Under the pieces are notes generated by a model. The model did no database searches and was not told where the DNA came from. It saw nothing but the letters and a program-made list of their open reading frames with translations. Of a stretch of DNA of 64,000 bases, positions 37,903 to 48,276 are shown piece by piece (position 1 is the stretch's first letter; every line of letters begins with the position of its first letter). Source of the DNA: Ramlibacter tataouinensis TTB310 (GTDB lineage: Bacteria; Pseudomonadota; Gammaproteobacteria; Burkholderiales; Burkholderiaceae_C); assembly GCF_000215705.1 (NCBI RefSeq), contig NC_015677.1, positions 1,624,001-1,688,000 on the forward strand, in the 5' to 3' direction. The position numbers and the translations under genes were made by a program.

Positions 37903-39204
37903 ATGGCCCTGTTTTCGCAAGAGGCGCTCAACCCCGGCGTGCGGCGGCGCGAGGTGTTCGGCTGGGCGATGTACGACTTCGCCAACTCCGGCTACACCAC
38001 CGTGGTCACGACCGCCGTGTTCGCGGCCTACTTTGTCGGTGGCATCGCCCGCGGCGCCGAGTGGGCCACCTTCGCCTGGACGGCGGCCCTGAGCGTCTCG
38101 TACGCGATCGTCATGCTCACCATGCCCAGCCTGGGCGCGTGGGCGGACCTGCGGGCCGCCAAGAAGCGGCTGCTGATCACGATGACGGCCGGCTGCGTGG
38201 CCAGCACCGCGGCGCTGGCGCTGGCCGGCCCGGGTTCGGTGGCGCTGGCCATGGCGCTCGTCGTCGTCTCCAACACCTTCTACTCCTGGGGCGAGTCGCT
38301 GACGGCGGCCTTCCTGCCCGAGCTGGCGCGGCCCGACGCCCTGGGCAAGGTGAGCGGCTGGGGCTGGGGCTTCGGCTACTTCGGCGGCATGCTGGCGCTG
38401 GGCATCTGCCTGGCCTACGTGCTGTGGGCGCAGGGGCAGGGCGTCCCGGCCGAGCGCTTCGTGCCGGTCACCATGCTGGTCACGGCGGTGATCTACGGCG
38501 CCGCGGCGCTGGTGACCTTCGCGCTGCTGAAGGAGCGGGCGCTGCCGCAGGCCGGGGCCCTGCGCGAAGGCGGGCTGAGGGCCTCGTGGCAGCGGCTGCG
38601 CCAGACCCTGGCGCAGTCGCACCGCTACCGCGACTTCCGCTGGCTGATGGCCTGCGCCGTGTGCTACCAGGGGGGCGTCGCCGCGGTGGTGGCGCTGGCG
38701 GCGATCTACGCCGAGCAGGTGATCGGCTTCCAGCCGCAGGAGACCATGGTGCTGATCTTCGTGCTCAACCTGGCCGCCGCGGCCGGTGCCTTCGCCTGGG
38801 GCTACCTGCAGGACCGCATCGGCCACAAGCTGGCGCTGGGCTCCACCCTGGTGGGCTGGATCGCCACCTGCATCATCGCCGCGCTCACCACCACCAAGGG
38901 CGGCTTCTGGTGGGCCGCGGCCATCGCCGGCCTGTGCATGGGATCCAGCCAGTCGGCGGGGCGCGCGATGGCCGGCCTGTTCGCGCCACCGCGCCGGCTG
39001 GCCGAGTTCTACGGCCTGTGGACCTTCGCCATCCGCCTGGCCAGCGTGATCGGCCCGCTGTCCTTCGGCGCCATCACCTGGGCCACCGGCGGCAACCAGC
39101 GCATCGCCATCGTGTCGACGGCCACGCTGTTCCTGGCCGGCCTGGTGCTGCTGCTGAAGGTGGACGTGCAGCGCGGGCGCGAGGCCGCGCTGCAGGACGC
39201 CTGA
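37903..39204 (+). CDS. MFS permease of the UMF1 (Atg22-like) family
   Basis: Membrane transporter of 433 residues with about 12 hydrophobic helices. The opening GWAMYDFANSGYTTVVTTAVF and the later TFYSWGESLTAAFLPEL are hallmarks of the UMF1/Atg22-like branch of the major facilitator superfamily. In bacteria the substrates of this branch are mostly unknown; yeast Atg22 exports amino acids from the vacuole. The ATG at 37903 is 11 bases after the upstream gene, so the two probably share a message. It is convergent with fumA, six bases away. Confidence 0.85.
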   Translation: MALFSQEALNPGVRRREVFGWAMYDFANSGYTTVVTTAVFAAYFVGGIARGAEWATFAWTAALSVSYAIVMLTMPSLGAWADLRAAKKRLLITMTAGCVASTAALALAGPGSVALAMALVVVSNTFYSWGESLTAAFLPELARPDALGKVSGWGWGFGYFGGMLALGICLAYVLWAQGQGVPAERFVPVTMLVTAVIYGAAALVTFALLKERALPQAGALREGGLRASWQRLRQTLAQSHRYRDFRWLMACAVCYQGGVAAVVALAAIYAEQVIGFQPQETMVLIFVLNLAAAAGAFAWGYLQDRIGHKLALGSTLVGWIATCIIAALTTTKGGFWWAAAIAGLCMGSSQSAGRAMAGLFAPPRRLAEFYGLWTFAIRLASVIGPLSFGAITWATGGNQRIAIVSTATLFLAGLVLLLKVDVQRGREAALQDA

Positions 39205-39210
39205 ACGGGC

Positions 39211-40764
39211 TCAGGCGGCCGCGACCGCCACGCCCTTGAACTCGCCGGTGGCGATGCGCCTGGACCACTCGGCCGGGCCGGTGGTGTGGACGCTGGTGCC
39301 GCCGGCATCCACCGCCACCGTGACCGGCATGTCCACCACGTCGAATTCGTAGATGGCCTCCATGCCCAGGTCGGCGAAGCCCAGCACCCGCGACTGCCTG
39401 ATCGCCTTGGACACCAGGTAGGCCGCGCCGCCCACGGCCATCAGGTAGGCCGCCTTGTGCTTGCGGATCGCGTCGATCGCCTGCGGGCCGCGCTCGGACT
39501 TGCCGATCATGCCGATCAGCCCGGTCTGCGCCAGCATCATCTCGGTGAACTTGTCCATCCGCGTGGAGGTGGTCGGGCCGGCCGGGCCCACCACCTCGTC
39601 GCGCACCGGGTCCACCGGCCCGACGTAGTAGATCACCCGGTTGCCAAAGTCCACCGGAAGCTTCTCGCCCCTGGCCAGCATGTCCTGGATGCGCTTGTGC
39701 GCGGCGTCGCGGCCGGTCAGCATCTTGCCGTTCAGCAGCAGCGTCTGGCCGGCCTTCCAGGTGGCGATCTCTTCCCGGGTCAGCGTGTTCAGGTCCACCC
39801 GCCGGCTCTTCTGCGTGTCGGGCGCCCAGTCCACGCGGGGCCACAGGTCCAGGCTGGGCGGGTCCAGGTACACCGGGCCCGAGCCGTCCATCACGAAGTG
39901 GGCATGGCGGGTCGCGGCGCAGTTGGGGATCATCGCCACCGGCTTGCCGGCGGCATGGCAGGGGAACATCTTGATCTTGATGTCCAGCACCGTGGTCAGG
40001 CCGCCCAGGCCCTGCGCGCCGATGCCCAGCGCGTTGACCTTCTCGTACAGCTCCAGGCGCATCTCCTCCAGCTTCGACAGCTTCTCGCCGCGGCCGGACT
40101 TCGCCTGCAGCTCGTACATGTCGAGGTCTTCCATCAGCGCCTCCTTGGCCAGCAGCACCGACTTTTCGGCCGTGCCGCCGATGCCGATGCCCAGCATGCC
40201 CGGCGGGCACCAGCCGGCGCCCATGGTGGGCACCGTCTTGAGCACCCAGTCGACGATCGAGTCGCTCGGGTTGAGCATGGCCATCTTGCTCTTGTTTTCG
40301 CTGCCGCCGCCCTTGGCCGCCACCGTCACGTCGACCTTGCTGCCCGGAACCAGTTCGACGTTCACCACCGCCGGCGTGTTGTCCTGGGTGTTCTTGCGCT
40401 CGAACTGGGGATCGGCCACGACCGAGGCCCGCAGGGTGTTGTCCGGATGCAGGTAGCCGCGGCGCACGCCTTGGTTGACCGCGTCCTCCAGGCTGCCGGT
40501 GAAGCCCTCGAGGCGGCAGTCCATGCCGATCTTGAGGAACACGTTGACGATGCCCGTGTCCTGGCAGATCGGCCTCTGGCCGGTCGCGCTCATCTTGCTG
40601 TTGGTGAGGATCTGCGCGATCGCGTCCCTGGCCGCCGGCGACTGCTCGCGCTCGTAGGCGCGGGCCAGGTGGGCGATGTAGTCGGCGGGGTGGTAGTAGC
40701 TGATGTATTGCAGCGCGGCCGCGATCGATTCGACGAGGTCGGCTTGCTTGATGAGGGTCGGCAT
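39211..40764 (-). CDS. fumA: Class I fumarate hydratase, iron-sulfur
   Basis: Oxygen-sensitive [4Fe-4S] fumarase of 517 residues with the alpha and beta parts fused in one chain, as in E. coli FumA/FumB. Cluster ligands are visible at Cys67 (PICQDTG), Cys186 (GWCPPG) and Cys282 (PNCAATRH), with spacings matching those of E. coli FumA closely. The C-terminal half carries VGPAGPTTSTRMDKF and VDAGGTSVHTTGP. The ATG at 40764 gives MPTLIKQADLVESIAAALQYI. It interconverts fumarate and malate in the TCA cycle. A class II fumarase lies 690 bases away on the other strand, so the organism has both the iron-dependent and the iron-independent enzyme. Confidence 0.94.
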   Translation of the reverse strand: MPTLIKQADLVESIAAALQYISYYHPADYIAHLARAYEREQSPAARDAIAQILTNSKMSATGQRPICQDTGIVNVFLKIGMDCRLEGFTGSLEDAVNQGVRRGYLHPDNTLRASVVADPQFERKNTQDNTPAVVNVELVPGSKVDVTVAAKGGGSENKSKMAMLNPSDSIVDWVLKTVPTMGAGWCPPGMLGIGIGGTAEKSVLLAKEALMEDLDMYELQAKSGRGEKLSKLEEMRLELYEKVNALGIGAQGLGGLTTVLDIKIKMFPCHAAGKPVAMIPNCAATRHAHFVMDGSGPVYLDPPSLDLWPRVDWAPDTQKSRRVDLNTLTREEIATWKAGQTLLLNGKMLTGRDAAHKRIQDMLARGEKLPVDFGNRVIYYVGPVDPVRDEVVGPAGPTTSTRMDKFTEMMLAQTGLIGMIGKSERGPQAIDAIRKHKAAYLMAVGGAAYLVSKAIRQSRVLGFADLGMEAIYEFDVVDMPVTVAVDAGGTSVHTTGPAEWSRRIATGEFKGVAVAAA

Positions 40765-40826
40765 GGTCTTGGGAGCGTGGTGGAGCTTGCCGCCGATTAT
40801 CCCAAACGCTGCTGAGTCCCTTCTTG

Positions 40827-41372
40827 CTACGTTCGCACCGCCCGCAGCGCGTGCCAGGCGAACAGGCCACCCAGCGCAGCACCCGCGGTGTCCAGCACCA
40901 GGTCGGAGAGCGTGTCCACGAAGCCTAGGTCGCCCACCAGCCCCTCGATCATCTCCCACCCGATCCCGAGCGCCAGGCCCATGCCGGCGCACCACCCGAC
41001 CAGCTGCGCGCGCCCGGGGTTGACATTGAGCGCGTGCAGATAACCGATGGCAGACAGGCCGGCGAACCCCGTGTAGACGTGCACGAGCTCGTCGAACCAG
41101 GGGTAGGCGTTGAACCAGTCGAAGGTCCCGCCGGCCCCGTTCAGGAGCGCCGCGAGCACGAGCAGGAAGATGAAGAGGCTGGGCAGTTTGTCCTTGAGCA
41201 GCTGGATGCCCAGGCTGGCCACCAGGAAGATCCCGAGGGCCCAGACCAGGGCCGATCGACCGGCCATCCAGACCAGCGCCAGGAGGGCGGCGATCAGCAG
41301 CACCCCGACCCAGGCGAGCACGCGCCAGACTTCTGCGCCCAGCGGAGAACCTGCAGCTTGTGTTCTTCTCAT
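40827..41372 (-). CDS. Small polytopic membrane protein, DUF2238/VanZ-like
   Basis: Membrane protein of 181 residues with about five hydrophobic helices (around residues 17-35, 38-53, 62-80, 95-112 and 118-135). The pattern [11 protein letters not shown] ... IGWEMIEGL ... [18 protein letters not shown], with conserved Asp/His/Glu in the membrane, resembles the DUF2238/VanZ-like superfamily, but I cannot place it in one family. The ATG at 41372 is used; the leftmost reliable start is not certain. It lies between the two fumarase genes and is divergent from fumC. Function unknown. Confidence 0.65.
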   Translation of the reverse strand: MRRTQAAGSPLGAEVWRVLAWVGVLLIAALLALVWMAGRSALVWALGIFLVASLGIQLLKDKLPSLFIFLLVLAALLNGAGGTFDWFNAYPWFDELVHVYTGFAGLSAIGYLHALNVNPGRAQLVGWCAGMGLALGIGWEMIEGLVGDLGFVDTLSDLVLDTAGAALGGLFAWHALRAVRT

Positions 41373-41453
41373 GGTGGACAGTACCTTACAGCGACATGCC
41401 CGCGGGCGCCGTGCAGCGGCCCGATTCCCCAGTCGTGTGGTACGTTGGCTGCC

Positions 41454-42833
<1,380 letters not shown>

Positions 42834-42878
42834 GGCAGGCACGAGCATGCGGCCGATAAAGTTCTAATGGTTTTCCAG

Positions 42879-42933
42879 AGTGTCGACGTTCATGTGCAAA
42901 CTGTTGACACTTTAAGGCGGCGGCTCCAATAAT
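42879..42933 (+). promoter_or_regulatory. Promoter and paired GntR-type operators of the ABC/PdxA operon
   Basis: A sigma-70 promoter TTGACA (42904-42909), 18 bases, AATAAT (42928-42933) lies 39 bases before the first gene. Two GTCGAC-like sites, AGTGTCGACGTT (42879-42890) and CTGTTGACACTT (42901-42912), are centred exactly 21 bp apart; the second covers the -35. The same pair with the same 21-bp spacing occurs at the gntR promoter (51101-51131). Binding here would block the promoter, so repression lifted by a ligand is expected. Confidence 0.8.
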
Positions 42934-42972
42934 GGCCTAGCGGTTCGATCGAGGCCGCGTAGGAGACAAGCA

Positions 42973-44013
42973 ATGTCAGTGAAGCCCGCCGCCATCCTGG
43001 CGATAGCGGCCGCACTCGTCACGGGTGCGGCCCATTCCCAAGCTCCCGCCGCCTACGACGCGACGCCGCAGCTCGTGGCCGCCGCCCAGAAGGAGGGCAA
43101 GGTCGTCTGGTACTCCGCCACCGACGTCCAGGTCGCTGAGAAGCTCGCCAGGGCGTTCGAGGCCAAGTACCCGGGGGTCAAGGTGCAGGTGGAGCGCTCC
43201 GGCGCCGAGCGCATCTTCCAGCGCATCAACCAGGAGTACGGCAGCAAGATCCACGCGGCCGACGTCGTCGAGACCTCGGACGCCGTGCACTTCATCTACT
43301 TCAAGAAGCAGGGCTGGCTGACCCCCGCCGTGCCGGTCGACGTGGCCAAGCACTGGGGCAAGGACTACAAGGACGCCGACGGCCAGTACGCCGCCTACCG
43401 CGCCCACCTGTCCGTGATCGCCTACAACACCAAGCTGGTGCCCAAGGAGCAGGCGCCCAAGTCGCACGCCGATCTGCTGGACCCGAAGTGGAACAGCAAG
43501 ATCGTCAAGGCGCACCCCGGCTACAGCGGCACCATCATGACCGGCACGCAGGCCCTGTCGCAGTCGCCCCTGGGCTGGAAGTACCTCGAGCAGCTGGGCA
43601 AGCAGAAGATCATGCAGGTGCAGTCCTCGACCGAGCCGCCCAAGAAGCTGGCCGCCGGCGAGCGGCCCGTCATGGCCGACGGCAACGAGTACAACGTCTT
43701 CATCCTCAAGGAAAGCGGCGTGCCGATCGAGCCGGTCTACGCGGCCGAGGGCACGCCCATCGTGGTCGGCAACGCGGCGATCATGAAGAACGCGCCCAAC
43801 CCCAACGCGGCCAGGCTGTTCTACCACTTCATGTTCACCAGGGACGCGCAGCAGCTCAACAGCGACGTCGGAGGCCTGCGCTCCTTCCACCCCGAGGTGA
43901 AGGAGAAGGCGGGCCGAACGCCGCTGTCGCAGATCAAGCTGCTGAACTCCGATCCGAACAAGCTGGACCCGGACAACATCAAGAAGAAGTACGAAGAGTA
44001 CTTCGGGACCTGA
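42973..44013 (+). CDS. ABC transporter substrate-binding protein, Fe(III)/FbpA-like type
   Basis: Periplasmic binding protein of 346 residues in the type-2 family that includes FbpA/AfuA, 2-aminoethylphosphonate and polyamine receptors. Signal peptide about residues 1-23 (ending AHSQA). The mature chain begins YDATPQLVAAAQKEGKVVWY and carries RSGAERIFQRI. The paired Tyr that bind iron in FbpA cannot be confirmed, and the company of three catabolic genes makes an organic acid ligand likelier than iron; that is inference. AGGAGA precedes the ATG. First gene of the GntR-controlled operon. Confidence 0.85.
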   Translation: MSVKPAAILAIAAALVTGAAHSQAPAAYDATPQLVAAAQKEGKVVWYSATDVQVAEKLARAFEAKYPGVKVQVERSGAERIFQRINQEYGSKIHAADVVETSDAVHFIYFKKQGWLTPAVPVDVAKHWGKDYKDADGQYAAYRAHLSVIAYNTKLVPKEQAPKSHADLLDPKWNSKIVKAHPGYSGTIMTGTQALSQSPLGWKYLEQLGKQKIMQVQSSTEPPKKLAAGERPVMADGNEYNVFILKESGVPIEPVYAAEGTPIVVGNAAIMKNAPNPNAARLFYHFMFTRDAQQLNSDVGGLRSFHPEVKEKAGRTPLSQIKLLNSDPNKLDPDNIKKKYEEYFGT

Positions 44014-44017
44014 GCCC

Positions 44018-45736
44018 ATGTCCGTCGCGCTTCCCGAACGAGAAGTCGCGATCGGCAAACCCCACTTCCGGTTCGACCTCACCCGGCCCGCGTTCTACGC
44101 GCTGGCCGCGGTGCTGGCCGTCCTGGTGGTGCTGCCGCTCGCCTGGCTCGCCTACTACGCCCTCGTCGACAAGGACGGCCAGCCGACCTTGGCCAATTTC
44201 GCGGCCCTGGTCAGCGACGCCACGCTGCGCAAGCCCTACGTGCTCGCGTCCGGCATGGCGCTCGGCGTGGGCCTGCTGTCGGTGGTGATCGCCACGCCGC
44301 TCGCCTGGCTGGTCTCGCGCACCGACCTGCCCGGCCGGCGCGCCGTGCGTGCGCTGGTCACGGCATCCTTCGTCACGCCGCCCTTCCTGGGGGCCATCGC
44401 CTGGGAGATCCTGGCCGCCCCCAACAGCGGCCTCATCAACGTGTTCTGGCGCTGGGCCGCGGGCGGGCAGCCGTACGACGCCCCGCTGGTCAACATCTAC
44501 AGCTTCGGCGGCCTGGTCTTCGCCATCGCCTGCTACACCTTCCCCTACGTGTTCACGCTGGTGGCCAACGGCCTGGACCGCGTGCCCGCCGACCTGGAGG
44601 ACGCCTCGGCCATCCTGGGCGGCCGCGCCTGGACCACCCTGCGCAAGATCACCTTCCCGCTGGTGCTGCCCGCGGTGCTGGCCGGCGCGCTGATCGCGAT
44701 CCTGCAGGCGCTGACCATGTTCGGCTCGCCGGCCATCCTGGCCCTGCCGGCCGGCTTCCACGTGATCACCACCAAGATCTGGAGCCTGTTCCAGTTCCCG
44801 CCCAAGCCGGGGCTGGCCGCGGCCGCCGCGCTGCCGCTGCTGCTGATCACCGTGCTGCTGCTGCAGGGCAAGTCCTGGATCCTGGGCCGCAAGGGCTACA
44901 CCGTGCTGGGCGGCAAGAGCGGCGCGCCGCGCATCTCCCGGCTGGGGCCGTGGATGCCGGTGGCGGCGCTGTTCGCGTTCGCCGTGCTGTCGCTGACGGT
45001 GCTGCTGCCCTATGCGGCGCTGCTGAAGACCGCGCTCACGAAGAACGGCGTCGAGGGCCTGACGCTGCACAACTTCCACTTCGTGTTCTTCGAGTTCTCG
45101 GCGACGCGGCTGGCCATGTACAACACCTTCGTGCTCGGGTTCGCCACGGCCACCATCGGCACCGGCATCGCGCTCATGGCGGCCTACATGGTCTCGCGCA
45201 GCCCGGTGCGCGGCGCCGGCGCGCTGGGCCTGCTGGCGACGGCGCCGGTGGCCATCCCCGGCATCGTGCTGGGCGTGGGCCTGTTCCTGACCTACTCGCA
45301 TCCCTCGCTGATGCTGTACGGCACGCTGTGGATCCTGCTGATCGCCTTCCTCACCATCGAGATGCCGGCGGGCTACCAGCAGATGCAGGCCGCCTTCCAC
45401 GGCATCCACCCCGAGCTGGAGGAGGCCAGCCGCATCCTCGGGGCCTCGCGCATGAAGACGCTGCGCCTGATCACGGCGCCGCTGCTGCGCACCAGCGTGA
45501 TCGCGACCTGGTGCTTCGTCTTCATCGGCACCATCCGCGAGCTGTCGGCCACCATCCTGCTGACCACCGCGAACACCAAGCTGGTGTCCGTGATCATCTA
45601 CGACCTCAACGAAAGCGGCGACATGGGCGCGATCTCCGTGCTGGGGATCATGCTGCTGGCCGTTTCCTTCACGGTCGTCTTCATTGCCAACCGCCTGCCG
45701 CTGCTCGGCGGGCAGCGCCTGCCGGCGCTCCGATGA
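44018..45736 (+). CDS. ABC transporter permease, fused two-domain type
   Basis: Membrane subunit of 572 residues made of two fused permease domains with about 12 helices, like FbpB/AfuB/ThiP. Each half has its ATPase-contact EAA loop: EDASAILGGRAWTTLRKITFPL near residue 200 and EEASRILGASRMKTLRLITAPL near residue 470. One chain therefore forms the whole channel and pairs with a homodimeric ATPase. Four bases separate it from the receptor gene, and its stop overlaps an alternative ATG of the ATPase gene. Confidence 0.9.
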   Translation: MSVALPEREVAIGKPHFRFDLTRPAFYALAAVLAVLVVLPLAWLAYYALVDKDGQPTLANFAALVSDATLRKPYVLASGMALGVGLLSVVIATPLAWLVSRTDLPGRRAVRALVTASFVTPPFLGAIAWEILAAPNSGLINVFWRWAAGGQPYDAPLVNIYSFGGLVFAIACYTFPYVFTLVANGLDRVPADLEDASAILGGRAWTTLRKITFPLVLPAVLAGALIAILQALTMFGSPAILALPAGFHVITTKIWSLFQFPPKPGLAAAAALPLLLITVLLLQGKSWILGRKGYTVLGGKSGAPRISRLGPWMPVAALFAFAVLSLTVLLPYAALLKTALTKNGVEGLTLHNFHFVFFEFSATRLAMYNTFVLGFATATIGTGIALMAAYMVSRSPVRGAGALGLLATAPVAIPGIVLGVGLFLTYSHPSLMLYGTLWILLIAFLTIEMPAGYQQMQAAFHGIHPELEEASRILGASRMKTLRLITAPLLRTSVIATWCFVFIGTIRELSATILLTTANTKLVSVIIYDLNESGDMGAISVLGIMLLAVSFTVVFIANRLPLLGGQRLPALR

Positions 45737-45747
45737 GGAGACAAGCC

Positions 45748-46812
45748 ATGGGATTCCTGGAACTGAAGGGGCTGACCAAGAGATACGGGTCGGCGGCGGT
45801 GGTCAAGGACGTTTCGCTGTCCGTCGAGAAGGGGCAGCTGGTGTGCCTGCTGGGGCCTTCGGGCTGCGGCAAGACGACCACCCTGCGCCTGATCGCCGGC
45901 TTCCTGCAGCCGGACGGCGGCGAGATCCGCGTCGGCGGCCGGCGCGTCTCGTCGCCCGGCGACAGCGAGGCGCCGGAGCGCCGCAACATGTCGATGATCT
46001 TCCAGAGCTACGCGCTGTGGCCGCACATGACGGTGATGGAGAACGTCACCTACGGCCTGAAGCTGCGCGGCCTCTCCAAGGACGACACGGCCCGGCGCGC
46101 CGAGACCATCCTCGCCGCGACCAAGCTCGCGCAGCTGGCGCAGCGCTACCCCGGCGAGCTCTCCGGCGGCCAGCAGCAGCGCGTGTCGCTGGCCCGCGCG
46201 CTGGTGGTCGAGCCCGAGACGCTGCTGCTGGACGAGCCGCTGTCCAACCTCGACGCCAACCTGCGCGAGGAGATGCGCTTCGAGATCCGCCGCCTGCACG
46301 ACAAGTACCGCTACACCACCGTGTACGTCACGCACGACCAGGCCGAGGCCATGACCGCGGCGGACCTGATCGTGGTGATGAACCAGGGCGTGATCGAGCA
46401 GGCCGGCTCGCCCGAGGACATCTACCAGCGCCCGCGCACCGAGTTCGTGGCGCGCTTCATAGGCGGCACCAACATCCTGCGCGGCCGCTGGGATGGCCGC
46501 AATGGCGTGGCCGGCGGCAACCAGCTGCTGCTGCGCTGCGGCTCGGGCGAGTTCGCCGAGGACGGCGACACCGCCGTTTCCGTGCGCCACCACGACGTGC
46601 GCCTGAGCGCGAGCCGGCCGGCCGGCGAGACCAACGTGGTGCAGGGCAGGGTGACGCGGCAGATCTACCTGGGCTCGCACCGCGACTACCTGGTCGCCCT
46701 GCCCGGCGGCGAGACCCTGCGCGCCGTCACGCCTTCGCACGTGAGCATCCCGCCGGGCGATTCCGTCTGGCTGCACCTGCCGCCGGAGCACTGCCGTGCC
46801 CTGGCCCACTGA
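45748..46812 (+). CDS. ABC transporter ATPase, PotA/FbpC-like
   Basis: ATPase of 354 residues. Walker A GPSGCGKTT (36-44), signature LSGGQQQRVSLARAL, Walker B TLLLDEPLSNLDA, switch His in VYVTHDQAEA, and a C-terminal TOBE-type domain from about residue 240 that often has a regulatory role. I use the ATG at 45748 because GAGGAGA lies six bases before it; an ATG at 45733 would overlap the permease stop. It drives the two-domain permease encoded just upstream. Confidence 0.9.
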   Translation: MGFLELKGLTKRYGSAAVVKDVSLSVEKGQLVCLLGPSGCGKTTTLRLIAGFLQPDGGEIRVGGRRVSSPGDSEAPERRNMSMIFQSYALWPHMTVMENVTYGLKLRGLSKDDTARRAETILAATKLAQLAQRYPGELSGGQQQRVSLARALVVEPETLLLDEPLSNLDANLREEMRFEIRRLHDKYRYTTVYVTHDQAEAMTAADLIVVMNQGVIEQAGSPEDIYQRPRTEFVARFIGGTNILRGRWDGRNGVAGGNQLLLRCGSGEFAEDGDTAVSVRHHDVRLSASRPAGETNVVQGRVTRQIYLGSHRDYLVALPGGETLRAVTPSHVSIPPGDSVWLHLPPEHCRALAH

Positions 46813-46854
46813 CCCGAACCCCGCCGCAACATCCACCCCTACGAGGAGCACCGA

Positions 46855-48276
46855 GTGAGCAACACCGAGCAACCGGCCGCCGAGCACCTGACCCGCTACG
46901 TGTCCCATTTCATCTGCAGCAGCAGGCTGTCCGACCTGCCGCAGGACGTGGCCGGCCTGGGCAAGAAATCCATCCTGGACGGCATCGGCCTGGCGCTCTC
47001 CGGCGGAGCCAGCCACCTGGGCACCCTGGTGCGCAGGCACCTGGCCGAGCTGAGCCTGGGGCCGGGCCTCTCCACCGTGATCGGCACCCGCCTGAAGGTG
47101 GCGTCGCGCTTCGCCGCCTTCGCCAACGGCGTCGGCATCCATGCCGACGACTACGACGACACGCAGCTGGCCGTCGCCACCGACCGCGTCTACGGCCTGC
47201 TCACGCACCCGACCGCACCGGCGCTGCCGGCCGCGCTGGCGATGGCCGAGGCCGTGGGCGCCAGCGGCGCGCAGGCCATGCTGGCCTACCACCTGGGCGT
47301 GGAAGTGGAATGCAAGATCGCCGAGGCGATCAACCCGCGCCACTACCAGACCGGCTTCCACTCCACCGCGACCTGCGGCACCTTCGCCGCCGCCGCGGCG
47401 GCGTCCAAGCTGATGGACCTGGACGAGGAGACGACCTGCCGGGCGCTGTCCATCGCCGGCAGCCAGTCGGCCGGCCTGCGCGAGAACTTCGGCACCATGA
47501 CCAAGCCCTTCCACGCCGGCCGCTCCTCGGAAAGCGGGGTGGCGGCGGCGCAGTTCGCCTCCTACGGCTGGACCGCGACCGACAGGATCCTGGAGGCGCC
47601 GCGCGGCTTCTTCAGCGCCGCCGGCGGCGGCTACGACGCCGACGCCATCGCCGGCCGGCTGGGCAGGCCCTGGACCTTCGCCGAGCCGGGCGTGTCGATC
47701 AAGCCGCATCCGTCCGGCTCGCTCACGCATCCCGGCATGACCGAGATGCTGCGCCTCATCCGCGAGAACCGCATCCAGGCCAAGGACGTGATGCGGGTGC
47801 GGGTGGGCACCAACCACAACATGCCCAATGCGCTGATCCACCACCGCCCCAGGAACGAGCTCCAGGCCAAGTTCTCCATGGAGTTCTGCATGGCCATCCT
47901 GCTGCTGGAAGGACGCGCGGGCCTGAACGAGTTCACCGACGAGGTGGTGCTGCGTCCGGACGTGCAGAGAATGATCGAGAAGATCGATTTCGTGGTGGAC
48001 AAGGAAGCGGAGGCGGCCGGCTACCACAAGATGACGACCCTCATCGACATCGAGCTGGCCAACGGCCGCAAGGTCCGTGGCCGGGCCGACTTCGGCAAGG
48101 GCAGCCCCGCCATGCCCATGAGCTACGACGAGGTCGCCGACAAGTTCCGCGAGAACGCCGGGTTCGCGGGGTTCCCGAAGCAGCGCGCGGAGGAGGTGGT
48201 GGCCATGGTGCGCGAGCTCGAGTCGCTGCCGGCCATCTCGCGGCTGATGGACGTGCTGGCGCATGACCGCGCCTGA
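46855..48276 (+). CDS. MmgE/PrpD-family protein
   Basis: 473-residue member of the MmgE/PrpD family, which includes 2-methylcitrate dehydratase, cis-aconitate decarboxylase and epimerases acting on imino-dicarboxylates. The active-site region GIHADDYDDTQLA near residue 100 and SGVAAAQFASYGWTATDRIL near residue 225 are conserved. GTG start at 46855 behind GAGGAG. There is no methylcitrate synthase or lyase nearby, so a role in the methylcitrate cycle is unlikely; a dehydration or epimerisation of an imported carboxylic acid is more probable (inference). It overlaps the PdxA-like gene by 14 bases. Confidence 0.85.
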   Translation: MSNTEQPAAEHLTRYVSHFICSSRLSDLPQDVAGLGKKSILDGIGLALSGGASHLGTLVRRHLAELSLGPGLSTVIGTRLKVASRFAAFANGVGIHADDYDDTQLAVATDRVYGLLTHPTAPALPAALAMAEAVGASGAQAMLAYHLGVEVECKIAEAINPRHYQTGFHSTATCGTFAAAAAASKLMDLDEETTCRALSIAGSQSAGLRENFGTMTKPFHAGRSSESGVAAAQFASYGWTATDRILEAPRGFFSAAGGGYDADAIAGRLGRPWTFAEPGVSIKPHPSGSLTHPGMTEMLRLIRENRIQAKDVMRVRVGTNHNMPNALIHHRPRNELQAKFSMEFCMAILLLEGRAGLNEFTDEVVLRPDVQRMIEKIDFVVDKEAEAAGYHKMTTLIDIELANGRKVRGRADFGKGSPAMPMSYDEVADKFRENAGFAGFPKQRAEEVVAMVRELESLPAISRLMDVLAHDRA